Positions 35,201 to 48,006 of a stretch of DNA of 64,000 nt are shown piece after piece. The DNA is from Cannabis sativa (Eukaryota; Streptophyta; Magnoliopsida; Rosales; Cannabaceae), in NCBI RefSeq assembly GCF_029168945.1, contig NC_083605.1, forward strand, positions 8,129,280 to 8,193,279. The letters run 5' to 3'. The notes under the pieces were generated by a model. The model was given only the letters and a program-made list of their open reading frames with translations. It searched no databases and was not told where the DNA came from. The translations under genes were made by a program, and so were the position numbers. Numbering within the stretch: the first letter of the stretch is position 1; each line of letters starts with the position of its first letter.

Positions 35201-36345
35201 AAGATAATATAATAAAATATCTTGAATTTTAAGTTTAGATATTTAATTATTATATTCTAAGTCTTATAATTTAATAAATTTAAATATTACATAAATAAAC
35301 TAATTGAAAAAATAAGATATTTTATATGGTTAGAATATTTAAAAAAAAATAACATAATGAGTTTGAAAAATTTAAGGTTTGAAACCCTAAAATATCTATT
35401 CAAACTAAACTAACCAATTTTTTAAATCTTCATGTTATTTTTGCTAAAATATAATTTTAATAAAAAAAATGTCTAATAAGATTAAATGTTAAACCTAACA
35501 TATTCCTAATATTATAATTAATAAAATATATTTCAAAAAATAACAAATTTGGAAAAAAAAATATGATATGGTTAGCAAACTTTAAAATTTGAACAAGATT
35601 ATTTTAAAAGATAATATTTTAATATCGAAGATCATTCAAATTTAATAAAAAATAAAATCTGATCTTATTATAAAAATAAATAAAATAATCTAAAATTTCA
35701 AAATTAACCATAAGGCTCCTTTGTGAGAAATCAAATTTTCAAAATTCAAAGCCTACTAATATAAAAAACTAATTTTAATTAATTAAAAAAAATAAGAAAA
35801 ATTAATTTTATTCTGACAATTAGATTATTCTACACAAAATTCTACCAAAAATTGTCTTTTGTTTCAATGAAAAATGATTTTTGAATCAAAAGTTATGACG
35901 AAAACAAGTTTGAGGCACAGGGGTATGCATTGCATACCCCTGCGCGCGCGGATTGGGGTGTCTGACCGAGCATCAAGGCTGCGTGCAGCTTATCTGACCG
36001 TGGGACATAGGCGGGACAAGGGTATGCTTCGGACAAGGCTTTGTCTGAAGGGATTTTGTCCCATGCGCGCGCGCGAGTGTGCTTTCAAACCCTGATATTT
36101 TCGTTCAAATTCAAAAAATCATAACTAATTCATAAAAAATCCAAATTAGATTCTGTAAAAGCCTAAATTTATTATTTTTTTGTCTATTTTCAAGAAAAAA
36201 TAATTCCAGAGCGAAATAAAAAATATTTCAGTAACATATATTGCGATTTCTAAACTATCATCAAATAAGCACATAAACCACATGAAACCATCCAAATCAA
36301 CACATAACATCGTTTTAATTCATATTTCATGAAAGTAAATCATTA
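32251..36345 (-). other. Copia leader, tandem unit 1 (non-coding)
   Basis: About 4 kb, extremely AT-rich, no gene. Contains the repeated GCGAGAGTCA word (about 32440, 32822, 32935), oligo-purine TGAGGGGGAGCTGGG near 34491, and the GC-rich hairpin island at 35918-36075. Confidence 0.7.
35918..35942. other. Hairpin in copia leader (tandem unit 1)
   Basis: Perfect 12-bp arms CAGGGGTATGCA / TGCATACCCCTG around a single T, followed by GCGCGCGCG; a second GCGCGCGCGCG run is at about 36064. The unit 2 counterpart (53589-53612) has lost one C from the 3' arm. Confidence 0.85.
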
Positions 36346-36362
36346 CCATGGCTCTGAGGCCA
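36346..36362 (-). other. Primer-binding site, copia tandem unit 1
   Basis: The minus strand reads TGGCCTCAGAGCCATGG, an initiator tRNA-Met type site two bases from LTR B. Confidence 0.8.
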
Positions 36363-36364
36363 GT

Positions 36365-38247
36365 TGTTGGAAATATTTTACCCGGATCTAGATTCACTAA
36401 CAAGTATGTTTCCTTAACATCCTAATATGAATTCTAAAACAATGAAATAAACACATATAAAGTTTAGTAAACCTTACATTGGGTGCAGCAGAATATAATA
36501 ACTCCTTCCGTTCAGATCTCTAGCCCTTGATTCCTTTCTGTAGCAGAGCATCACCAAGATCTGAACCTGGATCTCTTTCTCTCCTTCCTTTGATGCTGAT
36601 TCTCCTTCTTGTTGTTTGGAATATCCTACAGTCTTACACACTATGATTGAGATACCACTTGATGTGTGTGTGAACTACTCTATCACTCAAGGATTTCGAA
36701 ATTGAAGAAGAAAAGAGAAGGGAAGTGGCGGCTATAGAGAAAGAATAGGAGGCTAAAATTTCATCTGACAAAGTTAACATAAGTTAAGTTGAATGAGAGC
36801 CATACTATCTATTTATAGGCAACCACCTAGGTTTAGGTTGAAATTATTTGACATTAAAATAATGAAAAAATAAATGATAAAATCCATTTAAGTGTGGCCG
36901 GCCGTGGGCTTTGGATAATGGGCCTCACTTATGTAATTTTGCTGTTTTATCATTTCTGCATCTCATTTTCTCAAAAACGCAAATTTTCAAATTTAACCAC
37001 TTAAACGCCAATTCCTATTATTTAATAACTAAAAATTAATTATTAAATAATATTTTCATTTAATATATTTATTAATTAGACATATAAAGTCTCTTAATTA
37101 ATAAATAAACTTAAAATCTCTTTTCTTTACAATTTCGCCCTTGCTTAGTGAAAATTCACAATGTAGACATAGTCTAACTTTAGAATTATAATTGATTAAT
37201 TAAAATCAATTAACTGAGTCTTACAAGGAGTATGGTCTCACCTAGTATGGGGACCATGGGCCTATATAACCGAGCTTCCAATAAGTCGAACCGAATTTAC
37301 CAAGTAAATTCCCTAACTTATTAATTCCTTATTGAATCCACACTTATAACTTGGAATTGCACTCTCAGTTATATAGAACGCTCTATATGTTCCACGATAT
37401 AGATACGTCATTAGTTATCCATTGTTATAATCCTAATTTGATCAATGACACTCTAATAGATGATCTACATTGAATAGGGACTAAATTACCGCTACACCTT
37501 CAATGTATTTTATCCTTAAAACACTTAGCTCCGTATAAATGATATTTCAATGAAGTGAAATGAGATCTCCACCATTTATCTCTGTTTAGCCAAGCTCGAA
37601 TGATATCATCGTTTCACTTCTAAATTCCTATAGAAGTTATAGACTCCATATTTATGTTAGCACTCCCACTCAATTATACTATCATAATCCAAAAATGTAC
37701 GTATCACCCTTACCCAAAAGTAGGCTTAACTAACAAATCAAAGAACATGTATAATACTCTTGAGATCGAACCTAAACATATCAGGATTAAGATCATTTGA
37801 TCTAGGATCAACGGGTAATATTGAATTGAATAGATATTACGGTAAATTTTAATATATCTAATCAAAGTTCAATATCGGTCCCTTCCGATGTATACTCCAT
37901 ACATCCAATACTGGTAAACTTTGCCAATGCCCTGGAAAGGACATAACACTTATCCAAGGTGTAAGAATACCTATCGCTGATTATACCATGCCAGTCTAAA
38001 TACAGTGTTCTGACAAATCAGGGAATAAACTTTCGAACATATAATTAAGATTATATTCCACTGTGCTGACAACACTATAATCATTAACAAATTCATGTGT
38101 TCTAGACTTAAATAGAATTCATACATTATATATAATCATGAAATAAATCATGTGAACCACGCAACATTAAATGTTATTTCTGATCTTTATTAATAAGTAA
38201 ATCTGATTATATTGAAATGAGTTTTACTTAGGGCATAAATCCCAACA
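36365..38247 (-). repeat. Copia tandem LTR B (shared middle LTR)
   Basis: 1,883 bp, TGTTGGAAAT...ATCCCAACA. It serves as 5' LTR of unit 1 and 3' LTR of unit 2. Confidence 0.92.
36809..36817 (-). promoter_or_regulatory. TATA box, copia LTR B
   Basis: TATAAATAG on the minus strand, position conserved. Confidence 0.45.
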
Positions 38248-39608
38248 AACTCCCACTTGCACTAATATAAAACAATATGTGCATTTCAAATAATCTCAAC
38301 ACCTTGATATACAAATCAAGTGTAGTAGTAGTATACTCATCGTAATAGGATCTGACAGGTTGAATTAACCACAACCTTTCCTTCACCATTACTCTACCTT
38401 AATCACAAAATCCTTGATAATGTGAAATTCCTCTCTATATGTCTACTCTCTTGGGATACTGGATTCTATACTTTTGGAACCTACTTTTTGGTTAATCAGG
38501 AAATAACACTAGTAGTTAAGACAAGTTGGAACGGTGCCACAAATGTATAGAACTTTTCTTAGACTGAATAAGTACCTTTCCAGCAACTTTGACATTCAGT
38601 CTCTCTCTGGTAGACTAAGAGACATCAGATAGGTTCTTACACTTCTCCAAAATCACTACTCCACGCCCAGAGTAATCACCATCTTATCAGCAGACTTTCT
38701 AGCACAAAGGCAAGTCTCGAAATCTGATGTGGTGAGTCTAAGAGTTTTAAACACACCCTTATCAACTAACATATAGTTCCTCTTCTTAATCTTAAGATTT
38801 ACTTGATTTTCTTCCAATGTTCCTCTCCTGGATGAATCTGATACCTACTCATTACTCCTACTCAACAGCAGGTATCTGGTCTAAGGCATACTAAAGCATA
38901 TCTGAGACCTCTCACTGTTGATTTAAGAAATTCTTTCATGGTTTTATCTTTTCTTGAATAGTTGAGACTTTTCCTTAGATAAATAAAATCTATGCATAGA
39001 AGTCGAGAAGCTTCTATAGATTGCCATTAGAAAGAAAATGCTTCAGCATCTTACTAAAGTAAGTCGCTTGCATTAGAGTAAGTAATTACAAGGTATACCA
39101 CAAGCCATAGGTTTAGATAAACTCAAACCTTCAATACTAGGAACAGGAAGTCTTGTTAAGTCCATTGAATAGACTTATAAACGAAAATTTCCTTTTATGT
39201 CCTTGTAATAGAAAACTTTAGGTTACTCCATGTGAATGGATCAAACCATAGTTCTATTGGCTTTTCTTCTTAGTTTCTTATCTTGACTATCCATTACTTG
39301 TTTAAACTCAAAATGGATTTTAATCACTAGTGTCTTCCAAGTCATGAGAAGGTGAGTTCCTAGAAACCCTCCCACTACGACAAGGTACCGTGAATTATGT
39401 CTAAGAAAAATAAATGGTATTGACCTCTTTAGTTGTGTCAAGACAACAGAGGCAGTGGGATCATCTTTTAAAGAATAAGATGATAGAACACTTTTGGAAT
39501 CAAGAAAAAAAAATATCTCATTTATTTTCTACTTTATTTTCTGACGTAGTCATTTTCTTAGAAAAGTAGTATTTGTTTAAACAAACACTTTCTTATCTAT
39601 TGACTATG
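38248..39608 (-). pseudogene. Decayed copia pol remnant, tandem unit 2 (left part)
   Basis: Near-identical to 30102-31436; continues at 49041 after the Tekay insertion. It keeps about 30 bp (near 38850-38880) that unit 1 lacks. No coding frame. Confidence 0.8.
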
Positions 39609-39613
39609 GGATG
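39609..39613. other. Target-site duplication of Tekay element 1 (left)
   Basis: GGATG here and at 49036-49040; the empty site with a single GGATG is at 31437-31441 in unit 1. Confidence 0.95.
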
Positions 39614-41847
39614 TGTAAAGCCCGCTTAGTTAATTTGGAAATTAGCAGTTATTTATGTTAATCAGGAAATTATTTATAGCTATTTAAATAATTTATCATT
39701 GTTATTTATGGAATTCAGATATGCATAATTATGTTATCGGTAGTTTTATATTTCGCATTTCCGGTGTCCGGTATTTTGGAACGCGGCGTTTGGCTCAGTA
39801 GAAATCACAACTTAGTATGTTAGTATTTTGGGGACGGGTTTAGACATTGGGAATGTCGGGAATGGCCGGGAATTTAGAATGTCCCAAAAATACCCCTTTA
39901 GTATGATTTTAGTGATTTTATGGTGGAGGGGCAAAATGGTCTTTTTGCCCCATTAATGTTTTGTTTTATGTGATTTATTAAATGGAAATTAAATAATTGC
40001 TTAAGTGTTATGTGGCTGAAATGAATAAATGTATGTGTTATATGTTATTCCCTTTTTATCAAAAAAATCATTAAGTGTCAAAAATTAAGGAAATTTTCAT
40101 GCAAACACTCCCTTTCTCTCTTCCCCATTTCGGCTGAACCTTGGCTGTGCAAAGGCTGGTTTTTCTTTGATGATTCAAGCCCTAGATTGCAACTTTAGTG
40201 ATCCCTTGTTGTGGTATGTGCTTCCTTGTTCATTTCTCTTTAAATTTCTTGGAAAAAAATGATGAAAATGGATGAAATGCATGTGATTGTGAAATGTTTG
40301 TGCTGCTGTAATTTTGTTGTTAATTTTTGGATTCAAAGCATGATTTTTGATGTTAATGAGTTGTGTGAAGCATGAGTAGCTAGGTTGTGCAAGCTTTTAA
40401 ATTATATGTGAAAATTGATGATTTTTGTGAGAAAATGCCATGGTTAGTTTCTGTGTTATTGCTGGTTGTTATTGTTAGTTTGCAGAGGTGTTTTAATGCT
40501 TAGTTAAGTAGAATTAACTAGGCTAGGGTGCATGCTAGAGGGTTTAACCAAGTTTGAGTTCTTGAACTCAAAGCTTGGTCTTCAATGGTGAATTTTGCTT
40601 GTGAGGTTTCTGGGTAGGTTTGAGGCCTTGGAATGGTCATTTGGGACCTATGTAGGAGGTCTGGAAAGTTTGGGACCATTTGGGTTCGAATTGGTCAAGA
40701 TATGGGAATTTTTGGTTGCCGCTGCGAGGAACCGGAATTCGGTTGAGCATCCGGAATTCGGATGGGGGTTCGTATTTTCCCGAACCGGAATTCGGTTGGG
40801 CAACCGGAACTTCCGGATGGGGGATTTTTCAGAACCCTAGTTTTCCTCGTTTTTGGGTTTTTAGGGGTATTGCCATGCTTTTTATCGATAGGGAAACTTT
40901 TAGTTTCGAGTTTTAGTCCCCGGGAAGTGATTTAGCGTGTCACTTATAGCGTTGTGGTTTTTATGGTTTAGGAGCCAGTAATCCGCCGTTCAGCTTCGGT
41001 TAGGTCGGGTTGACCTAAGACACCCGAAATCGGAATCCGTGTAAGATTAGTATAACAGTATGCATATGTAGTTTACATGTTAAGCGTGCATGTAGGAAGC
41101 CAGTTAGTTTACATTAGATATGTATTTAGGCTTCGAACCACCCAACCCTGTCACGTCGGTACAGGCTGGAGTATGACCAGCAGCCGGAGTATGACCGGTT
41201 CGACCGATCAGCCGACACCGGTTGGTGGTTCGATCTATTGACCTATCCCGTCGGTACGGCCGGAGTATGACCGACGGCGGAGTATGACCGGCTCGACCGA
41301 TCAGGAGGATACTTGTCAATAGTGTCGTCCCCCGAACGTTCAAAACTCGGCACCATGTTGGACATGGCAAGTAGTGCTCGGTACCATGTTGGACATGGCG
41401 ATGGCGGGACTCGGCATCGTGTTGGACACGGCGATCGGTTATATGTATGATATTATTATGCTTTTCTTGCGAGTCCGTCGACTCACGCTTTAGTTTCATG
41501 TGTAGGTAAAGGCAAGGCGATTCTTGATGGACCGTGAGCGAGCTTATGAGATTGTACATGTCGGGGCGGTTAGGCCTGGAGCGTACGATCCTCGGGACAG
41601 CACGGCTGAGATTTTGTAATTGTCGTTAGACGACTTTATTTTGATGTAAAAGTTGAACAGTGAAAACGTTTGTAAATATTTTTATAAATCGGGATCCCGA
41701 GACTTTTTGCAAAATGGTTTATAAGTTTAATGAAAAAGCAAAATTTTAATTAATCACGTTTTTCCATAAACCTCGTTGATTAGCAACGAGCTGCACACAA
41801 GACGTTTAAAAATCACGTAATACGCCTAAGTTAGTTAGGGTGTTACA
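39614..41847 (+). repeat. Tekay element 1, 5' LTR
   Basis: 2,234 bp, TGTAAAGCCC...AGGGTGTTACA. The first about 1.1 kb matches the 3' LTR almost base for base; from about 40730 on, many CAG/CTG words of the 3' LTR appear as CGG/CG/CCG here. The CCGGAATTCCGG palindromes of the 3' LTR are shortened by one base. Confidence 0.93.
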
Positions 41848-41850
41848 ATT

Positions 41851-41862
41851 TGGTATCGTAGC
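41851..41862 (+). other. Primer-binding site, Tekay element 1
   Basis: TGGTATCGTAGC, three bases after the LTR. Expected initiator tRNA-Met complement TGGTATCAGAGC; the difference (CAGA to CGTA) is of the same kind as the other CAG alterations in this patch. Confidence 0.8.
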
Positions 41863-42129
41863 CGCTGTGTTGTCTTCCGAAGATCGTCACGACATGTACA
41901 ATCATCATCAGCAGTTAGCTCGGTTCACGGTTCAGTAAGCCTTTATTGCTTTAGTAGTTTATTTTATTCAGTTATGAAAAAGAAAAGCCTGTTAGGAAGC
42001 ATGTTAGTAGCCTGATAGTAGAATAGGCGCATGTTTCATTTCTAATTTCCAAATTAAGCGGCATTAGTAAGCTCGCCTTGAATACGACCTGATATGCCAA
42101 CTCTTGGTTTCGCAGGCGGTTCTAACTAG

Positions 42130-43383
42130 ATGGACGCCAGGCGGACTACCAGGAGTCGAGGCAACTCAGTGGGGTCGAATCAGGGAGAGGGAGCTCGGTT
42201 TCCCCCACCTGCTAGGGGCCGAGGTAGAGGTCCCCGAGGCAGGGCTCGTGGTCGGGGTGATGAGAACCCGCCACGGGCTGCCCGAGCTCCCCGGCCGATC
42301 GGGGAGCCCCGATTGGGAGTTACGGTTTGCGGAGATGCAAGCCCGGATCGAAGAGCAAGACCTCGAGATCTCGAGAGGTTGAGACGAGCGGGGTGCTCCC
42401 CGGCAGCCCAAAGGCTTGTAGTTCCGGCGGCACTGCCCCTCTTTGCCCGTGCCGAGATGGTAGTGGCGGCCCACGGTGGAACCTTTATATGAGCGGTTCG
42501 GAAGCAAGCACCTCCGGTATTCCTGGGAGGTCCAGATGTGTCGAAAGCCGAGCAGTGGCTTACGGTGATCACCGAATCTTGAACTTTATGGGTGTCCCCG
42601 CAACGACGCAGTGGTGTGCGCCACATTCCGGTTCCGGGAGGATGCCCCGGTATGGTGGGACATGGTGTCGCATTCACGATGTCACCACCATGACTCCGGA
42701 AAGGTTCCAGAACTCTTCAACGCGAAGTACTACAATGAGGCGGTTAGAAGCGCCAAGAGGAAAGAGTTCGTTCACCTGACCCAGCGGGAGAACAGGAGTG
42801 TCACTGAGTATACTACTCGGTTGACCGGTTGGCGAGGTTAGCCTCGGGTATTGTGCCGACCGACTTCGGCGGAAAGGAGAAGTACCGGACGGGTTGAATC
42901 CCAAGATCGGGCATGACCGCATGATTACCACGGACGACGGCACCACCTACGCTCGGATGGTGGAGAAGGCACCGCGGGCGAGGGCGCGGTGGGGTGCATG
43001 TCGAGTCGGCTAGTACTCGGTTGGTGGCGGAGCTCCTACCCTCCTCTGCATCGGGCTTCGGCGGGGAGTAGTGGTTCGGCCATTGATCGGAGGAAGAGGG
43101 CACCCACTCGCTTCGGCGGCTCGAGTCGAACAAGAGGTTCGGGGGAACCGAACGGCAGGAGTCGTCTGGTGGTAATGAGACTCGCTTCTCCTACCCCGAG
43201 TGCCCTAGCCGCAAGAGGCACCATCGGGGAGAGTGCAAGGGGCGGGGATGCTTTCATTGTGGCATGCCCGGCACTTCAAGAGGGAATGTCCCCGGCTCCG
43301 CCGGTAGGCACCGAGAGCTCCGGCGATACCCACTCCGGCCGGGGTGTTCGCGATCACGCAGCCGATGCGGATGCCACCCCATC
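42130..43383 (+). pseudogene. gag: Tekay element 1 gag (frame broken in sequence as given)
   Basis: Start at ATG 42130 (MDARRTTRSRGNSVG), a basic Arg/Gly-rich N-terminus. The gag core is recognisable in shifted frames: FRFREDAPVWWDMVSHS and FNAKYYNEAVRSAKRKEFVH (42611-42800), then a zinc-knuckle region near 43195-43290 with CFHCGMPG-like coding. At least four frame changes are needed. Nearly all coincide with places where a CAG or CTG codon would be expected and CGG, CG or CCG is present. Gag would form the virus-like particle. I regard the breaks as more likely a consensus error than true decay, because pol downstream is fully open. Confidence 0.7.
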
Positions 43384-46300
43384 GGTTGTTACAGTCGATT
43401 CTTATTAACGACTCGTTTTATTCAGTGCTGTTTGATTCTGGGGCTACACGTTCTTATGTGGCGGCCAGAGTCTTTAGTAAGTTGGGTAGACCCTTTGATA
43501 GATATGAGTCAGGGTTTGGAACCCTGTTACCTGGCGGAGAATTGGTTATCTCCAATAGGTGGATTAGGTCTATGCCGATCAGGATAGATGGTAGAGAATT
43601 AAGCGCTGATCTGATAGAGATGAGCTTAGTCGAATTTGATATTATTTTAGGAATGGATTTCCTATCTAAATATTCGGCGAGCATTGATTGCAAGAGGAAG
43701 ATGGTGGTCTTCCAACCGGAAAGTGAAGAACCGTTCGTGTTTGTGGGTTCGGTTCAGGGATCTCGGATCCCGGTGATCTCGGCTATGTCAGCGAGAGAAT
43801 TATTGCACGGTGGGTGCTTAGGGTTTCTGGCCGTGGTGGTGGACACCACTCGGCCAGACACCATTCGGCCAGAGGACATCAGAGTGGTTCGGGAATTTTT
43901 GGACGTTTTTCCCGAAGAACTTCCAGGGTTACCACCTCATCGGGAGATAGACTTCGTGATTGACTTGGCACCAGGGGTGGATCCGGTTTCTAAAGCCCCG
44001 TATAGGATGGCTCCAGCTGAACTTAAGGAGTTAAAGATTCAGCTCCAGGGGTTGCTTGACATAGGGTTCATTCGGCCCAGTGTGTCACCTTGGGGAGCCC
44101 CGGTTTTGTTCGTGAAGAAGAAGGATGGCTCTATGAGGATGTGCATCGACTACAGAGAGTTGAACAAGCTAACGGTGAAGAATAAATATCCATTACCTAG
44201 GATCGATGACTTGTTCGATCAGCTTCAGGGGAAGACGGTCTTCTCTAAGATTGATCTCCGTTCGGGTTATCATCAGTTGAGGATCCGAGAGGAGGACATT
44301 CCAAAGACGGCTTTCCGCACTAGGTATGGACACTACGAGTTCCTGGTTATGTCATTCGGACTAACCAATGCTCCTGCAGCATTCATGGACCTGATGAATA
44401 GAGTATTCAAGGATTTCCTCGATATCTGTGTAATTGTGTTTATCGACGACATCCTCGTGTACTCTCAGTCAGAAGAGGAGCATGAGTTACATCTTCAGAT
44501 GGTACTGCAACGACTTCGAGAACATAGACTCTACGCCAAGTTCAAGAAATGTGAGTTCTGGTTGTCTCAGGTGTCCTTCCTAGGACACATTGTGGGTAAG
44601 GACGGGATCAAGGTGGATCCCGGGAAGATCGAATCCGTCAGGGATTGGCCGAGACCGAAGACAGTGACAGAGATCAGAAGCTTTCTGGGATTAGCTGGGT
44701 ATTACCGTAGGTTCGTGGAGGGGTTCTCCAAAATTTCAACGCCCCTAACCGAGCTTACAAAGAAGAATCAGCGATTTATCTGGACAGATAAATGTGAAGC
44801 TAGTTTTCAGGAGCTGAAACAGAGATTGATTACTGCTCCGGTACTAGCTTTGCCTTCGGACGAGGAGAAGTTCGTGGTCTATTGTGACGCATCCAAACAG
44901 GGTTTGGGGTGCGTATTGATGCAAGCCGATCGGGTTATCGCTTACGCCTCCCGTCAGTTAAAGGATTATGAACAGCGATACCCGACTCATGATTTAGAAT
45001 TGGCCGCAGTGGTTTTTGCACTGAAGATTTGGCGGCATTACTTGTATGGTGAGAAGTGCGAGATCTACACCGACCATAAGAGTCTCAAGTATTTCTTTAC
45101 TCAGAAAGATTTGAACATGAGACAGAGGCGTTGGTTGGAACTAGTGAAGGATTATGATTGCGAGATCCTCTACCATCCCGGGAAAGCCAATGTAGTGGCC
45201 GATGCCCTGAGTAGAAAGGGTCCCGGGCAGGTAGCTAGCATGGTTCAGATCTCACCTCAGCTAGCAGAGGATATGGTCAGGTCCAGCATTGAGTTTGTGG
45301 TAGGTCAGCTACACAACTTAACGCTGCAATCTGATCTGTTAGAAAGAATAAAAGTTGCTCAGACGACAGATCCGGAGTTAGTGAAGATCCGAGATGAGGT
45401 ATTGGCTGGTCAAGCCAAGGACTTTTCAGTGTCAGATAGTGGGATGCTTTTGTATAAAGCCAGGGTTTGTGTCCCGAACAGTGTGGACTTGAGGAACGAG
45501 ATCTTTGAGGAGGCTCATTCTACTCCGTATTCTCTACATCCCGGCACCACCAAGATGTACCAAGACTTGAAACCGTACTTCTGGTGGAGCGGTATGAAGA
45601 AGAATTTGGTAGAATTCGTATCGAGATGCCTCACGTGTCAGCAGATCAAGGCTGAACATCAGAGACCAGCAGGGTTGTTGCAGCCTTTAACCCTACCAGA
45701 GTGGAAATGGGAGGATATTACGATGGATTTTGTGGTCGGGTTACCTAGGACCACGGGTATGTATGACTCCATCTGGGTAGTGGTGGATCGATTTACGAAA
45801 TCTGCTCATTTTCTGCCAGTCAGGACAACGTTTACAGTGGATCAGTTGGCAGAGTTATATGTCAGGGAGATAGTGAGACTTCACGGGGTACCGAAGTCTA
45901 TAGTTTCGGACAGGGATCCGAAATTCACCTCCAAATTCTGGCAGAGTTTGCAACGGGCAATGGGTACGAAGCTAAAATTCAGTACAGCATTTCATCCTCA
46001 GACAGACGGTCAGTCCGAAAGGACAATTCAGATATTGGAGGATATGCTGAGAGCCTGTGTTATGGACTTTGAGGGTTCATGGAGTAAATATCTACCGTTA
46101 GTGGAGTTCTCGTACAACAACAGTTACCAGAGTACGATAGGGATGGCACCCTATGAACTGTTGTACGGTAGGAAATGTAGATCCCCTATCCACTGGGATG
46201 AGACAGGGGAGAGGAAATATCTAGGTCCGGAGTCAGTTCAGCGGACCAATGAGGCAATAGAGAAGATTAAAGCTAGAATGCTTGCCTCCCGGAGCGAGCA

Positions 46301-46799
46301 CGAAAGAGTTACGCATCCGAAACGTCGAGATGTTGAGTTCCGAGTAGGGGACCATGTGTTTTTGCGAGTATCTCCGATGAAGGGGATTAAACGTTTCGGG
46401 AAAAGAGGCAAGTTATGCCCTAGATTTACAGGACCTTTCGAGATTCTCGAGAAGATAGGTCAAGTGGCATATCGGTTAGCATTGCCTCCAGCTTTATCAG
46501 CAGTGCACAACGTATTTCATGTCTCAATGTTGAGAAAATACGTTTCAGACCCCTCTCATATAATCAGTTATGAGAGCCTTCAGCTTCAGTCAGATATGTC
46601 CTATGAGGAACAGCCAGTGCAGATCCTGGATAGAAAGGATAAAGTCCTTCGGAATAAGACCATAACGTTGGTCAAGGTTCTCTGGAGAAACAGTAAGGTG
46701 GAAGAAGCCACCTGGGAGCTAGAGTCAGATATGAGAGCTCAATATCCAGAGTTATTCAGGTTAGATTTCGGGGACGAAATCCTTTTAAGGGGGGGATAG
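43344..46799 (+). CDS. pol: Tekay element 1 pol: protease-RT-RNase H-integrase-chromodomain
   Basis: 1,151 open residues ending in TAG, just before the polypurine tract. Protease [12 protein letters not shown] at about residues 28-39; RT with [19 protein letters not shown] (from about 250), [12 protein letters not shown] and FIDD at about 366-369; RNase H with [15 protein letters not shown] (about 512) and [10 protein letters not shown]; integrase zinc-binding block HPGTTKMY...CLTCQQ (about 729-770), catalytic core [17 protein letters not shown] and [11 protein letters not shown] (DDE); [17 protein letters not shown]-motif module; a C-terminal chromodomain-like segment ending [16 protein letters not shown]. 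All catalytic motifs are present. In this family pol is normally fused in frame to gag, so the listed start is only the first Met after the broken gag. Confidence 0.93.
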   Translation: MFAITQPMRMPPHRLLQSILINDSFYSVLFDSGATRSYVAARVFSKLGRPFDRYESGFGTLLPGGELVISNRWIRSMPIRIDGRELSADLIEMSLVEFDIILGMDFLSKYSASIDCKRKMVVFQPESEEPFVFVGSVQGSRIPVISAMSARELLHGGCLGFLAVVVDTTRPDTIRPEDIRVVREFLDVFPEELPGLPPHREIDFVIDLAPGVDPVSKAPYRMAPAELKELKIQLQGLLDIGFIRPSVSPWGAPVLFVKKKDGSMRMCIDYRELNKLTVKNKYPLPRIDDLFDQLQGKTVFSKIDLRSGYHQLRIREEDIPKTAFRTRYGHYEFLVMSFGLTNAPAAFMDLMNRVFKDFLDICVIVFIDDILVYSQSEEEHELHLQMVLQRLREHRLYAKFKKCEFWLSQVSFLGHIVGKDGIKVDPGKIESVRDWPRPKTVTEIRSFLGLAGYYRRFVEGFSKISTPLTELTKKNQRFIWTDKCEASFQELKQRLITAPVLALPSDEEKFVVYCDASKQGLGCVLMQADRVIAYASRQLKDYEQRYPTHDLELAAVVFALKIWRHYLYGEKCEIYTDHKSLKYFFTQKDLNMRQRRWLELVKDYDCEILYHPGKANVVADALSRKGPGQVASMVQISPQLAEDMVRSSIEFVVGQLHNLTLQSDLLERIKVAQTTDPELVKIRDEVLAGQAKDFSVSDSGMLLYKARVCVPNSVDLRNEIFEEAHSTPYSLHPGTTKMYQDLKPYFWWSGMKKNLVEFVSRCLTCQQIKAEHQRPAGLLQPLTLPEWKWEDITMDFVVGLPRTTGMYDSIWVVVDRFTKSAHFLPVRTTFTVDQLAELYVREIVRLHGVPKSIVSDRDPKFTSKFWQSLQRAMGTKLKFSTAFHPQTDGQSERTIQILEDMLRACVMDFEGSWSKYLPLVEFSYNNSYQSTIGMAPYELLYGRKCRSPIHWDETGERKYLGPESVQRTNEAIEKIKARMLASRSEHERVTHPKRRDVEFRVGDHVFLRVSPMKGIKRFGKRGKLCPRFTGPFEILEKIGQVAYRLALPPALSAVHNVFHVSMLRKYVSDPSHIISYESLQLQSDMSYEEQPVQILDRKDKVLRNKTITLVKVLWRNSKVEEATWELESDMRAQYPELFRLDFGDEILLRGG
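46787..46796 (+). other. Polypurine tract, Tekay element 1
   Basis: AAGGGGGGGA immediately before the 3' LTR (46801). Confidence 0.8.
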
Positions 46800-47918
46800 T
46801 TGTAAAGCCCGCTTAGTTAATTTGGAATTAGCAGTTATTTATGTTAATCAGGAAATTATTTATAGCTATTTAAATAATTTATCATTGTTATTTATGGAAT
46901 TCAGATATGCATAATTATGTTATCGGTAGTTTTATATTTCGCATTTCCGGTGTCCGGTATTTTGGAACGCGGCGTTTGGCTCAGTAGAAATCACAACTTA
47001 GTATGTTAGTATTTTGGGGACGGGTTTAGACATTGGGAATGTCGGGAATGGCCGGGAATTTAGAATGTCCCAAAAATACCCCTTTAGTATGATTTTAGTG
47101 ATTTTATGGTGGAGGGGCAAAATGGTCTTTTTGCCCCATTAATGTTTTGTTTTATGTGATTTATTAAATGGAAATTAAATAATTGCTTAAGTGTTATGTG
47201 GCTGAAATGAATAAATGTATGTGTTATATGTTATTCTTTTTTTTATCAAAAAATCATTAAGTGTCAAAAATTAAGGAAATTTTCATGCAAACACTCCCTT
47301 TCTCTCTTCCCCATTTCGGCTGAACCTTGGCTGTGCAAAGGCTGGTTTTTCTTTGATGATTCAAGCCCTAGATTGCAACTTTAGTGATCCCTTGTTGTGG
47401 TATGTGCTTCCTTGTTCATTTCTCTTTAAATTTCTTGGAAAAAAATGATGAAAATGGATGAAATGCATGTGATTGTGAAATGTTTGTGCTGCTGTAATTT
47501 TGTTGTTAATTTTTGGATTCAAAGCATGATTTTTGATGTTAATGAGTTGTGTGAAGCATGAGTAGCTAGGTTGTGCAAGCTTTTAAATTATATGTGAAAA
47601 TTGATGATTTTTGTGAGAAAATGCCATGGTTAGTTTCTGTGTTATTGCTGGTTGTTATTGTTAGTTTGCAGAGGTGTTTTAATGCTTAGTTAAGTAGAAT
47701 TAACTAGGCTAGGGTGCATGCTAGAGGGTTTAACCAAGTTTGAGTTCTTGAACTCAAAGCTTGGTCTTCAATGGTGAAATTTGCTTGTGAGGTTTCTGGG
47801 TAGGTTTGAGGCCTTGGAATGGTCATTTGGGACCTATGTAGGAGGTCTGGAAAGTTTGGGACCATTTGGGTTCGAATTGGTCAAGATATGGGAATTTTTG
47901 GTTGCTGCCTGCGAGGAA

Positions 47919-48006
47919 CCGGAATTCCGGTTGAGCATCCGGAATTCCGGATGGGGGTTCAGATTTTCCCAGAACCGGAATTCCGGTTGGGCAACCGGAC
48001 TTCCGG
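47919..48006. repeat. CCGGAATTCCGG palindrome quartet
   Basis: CCGGAATTCCGG at 47919-47930, 47939-47950 and 47975-47986, and CCGGACTTCCGG at 47995-48006, within 88 bp. The 5' LTR has the same cluster at about 40733-40820 with one C missing in three copies. Confidence 0.85.

Noticed and set aside
35922..36075. GC-rich GCGCGCG segments as CpG-island promoters of host genes
   Set aside because: They occur at a fixed place in every copia leader and no gene lies downstream.
40595..40916. ORFs repeated at 47781-48125 as a duplicated gene
   Set aside because: Both are inside the two LTRs of Tekay element 1.
42104..43408. GC-rich block as a foreign gene cluster with several small overlapping ORFs
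   Set aside because: It aligns in pieces with Tekay gag; the ORFs are frames of a single gag broken by the CAG/CTG alterations, which also raise GC.
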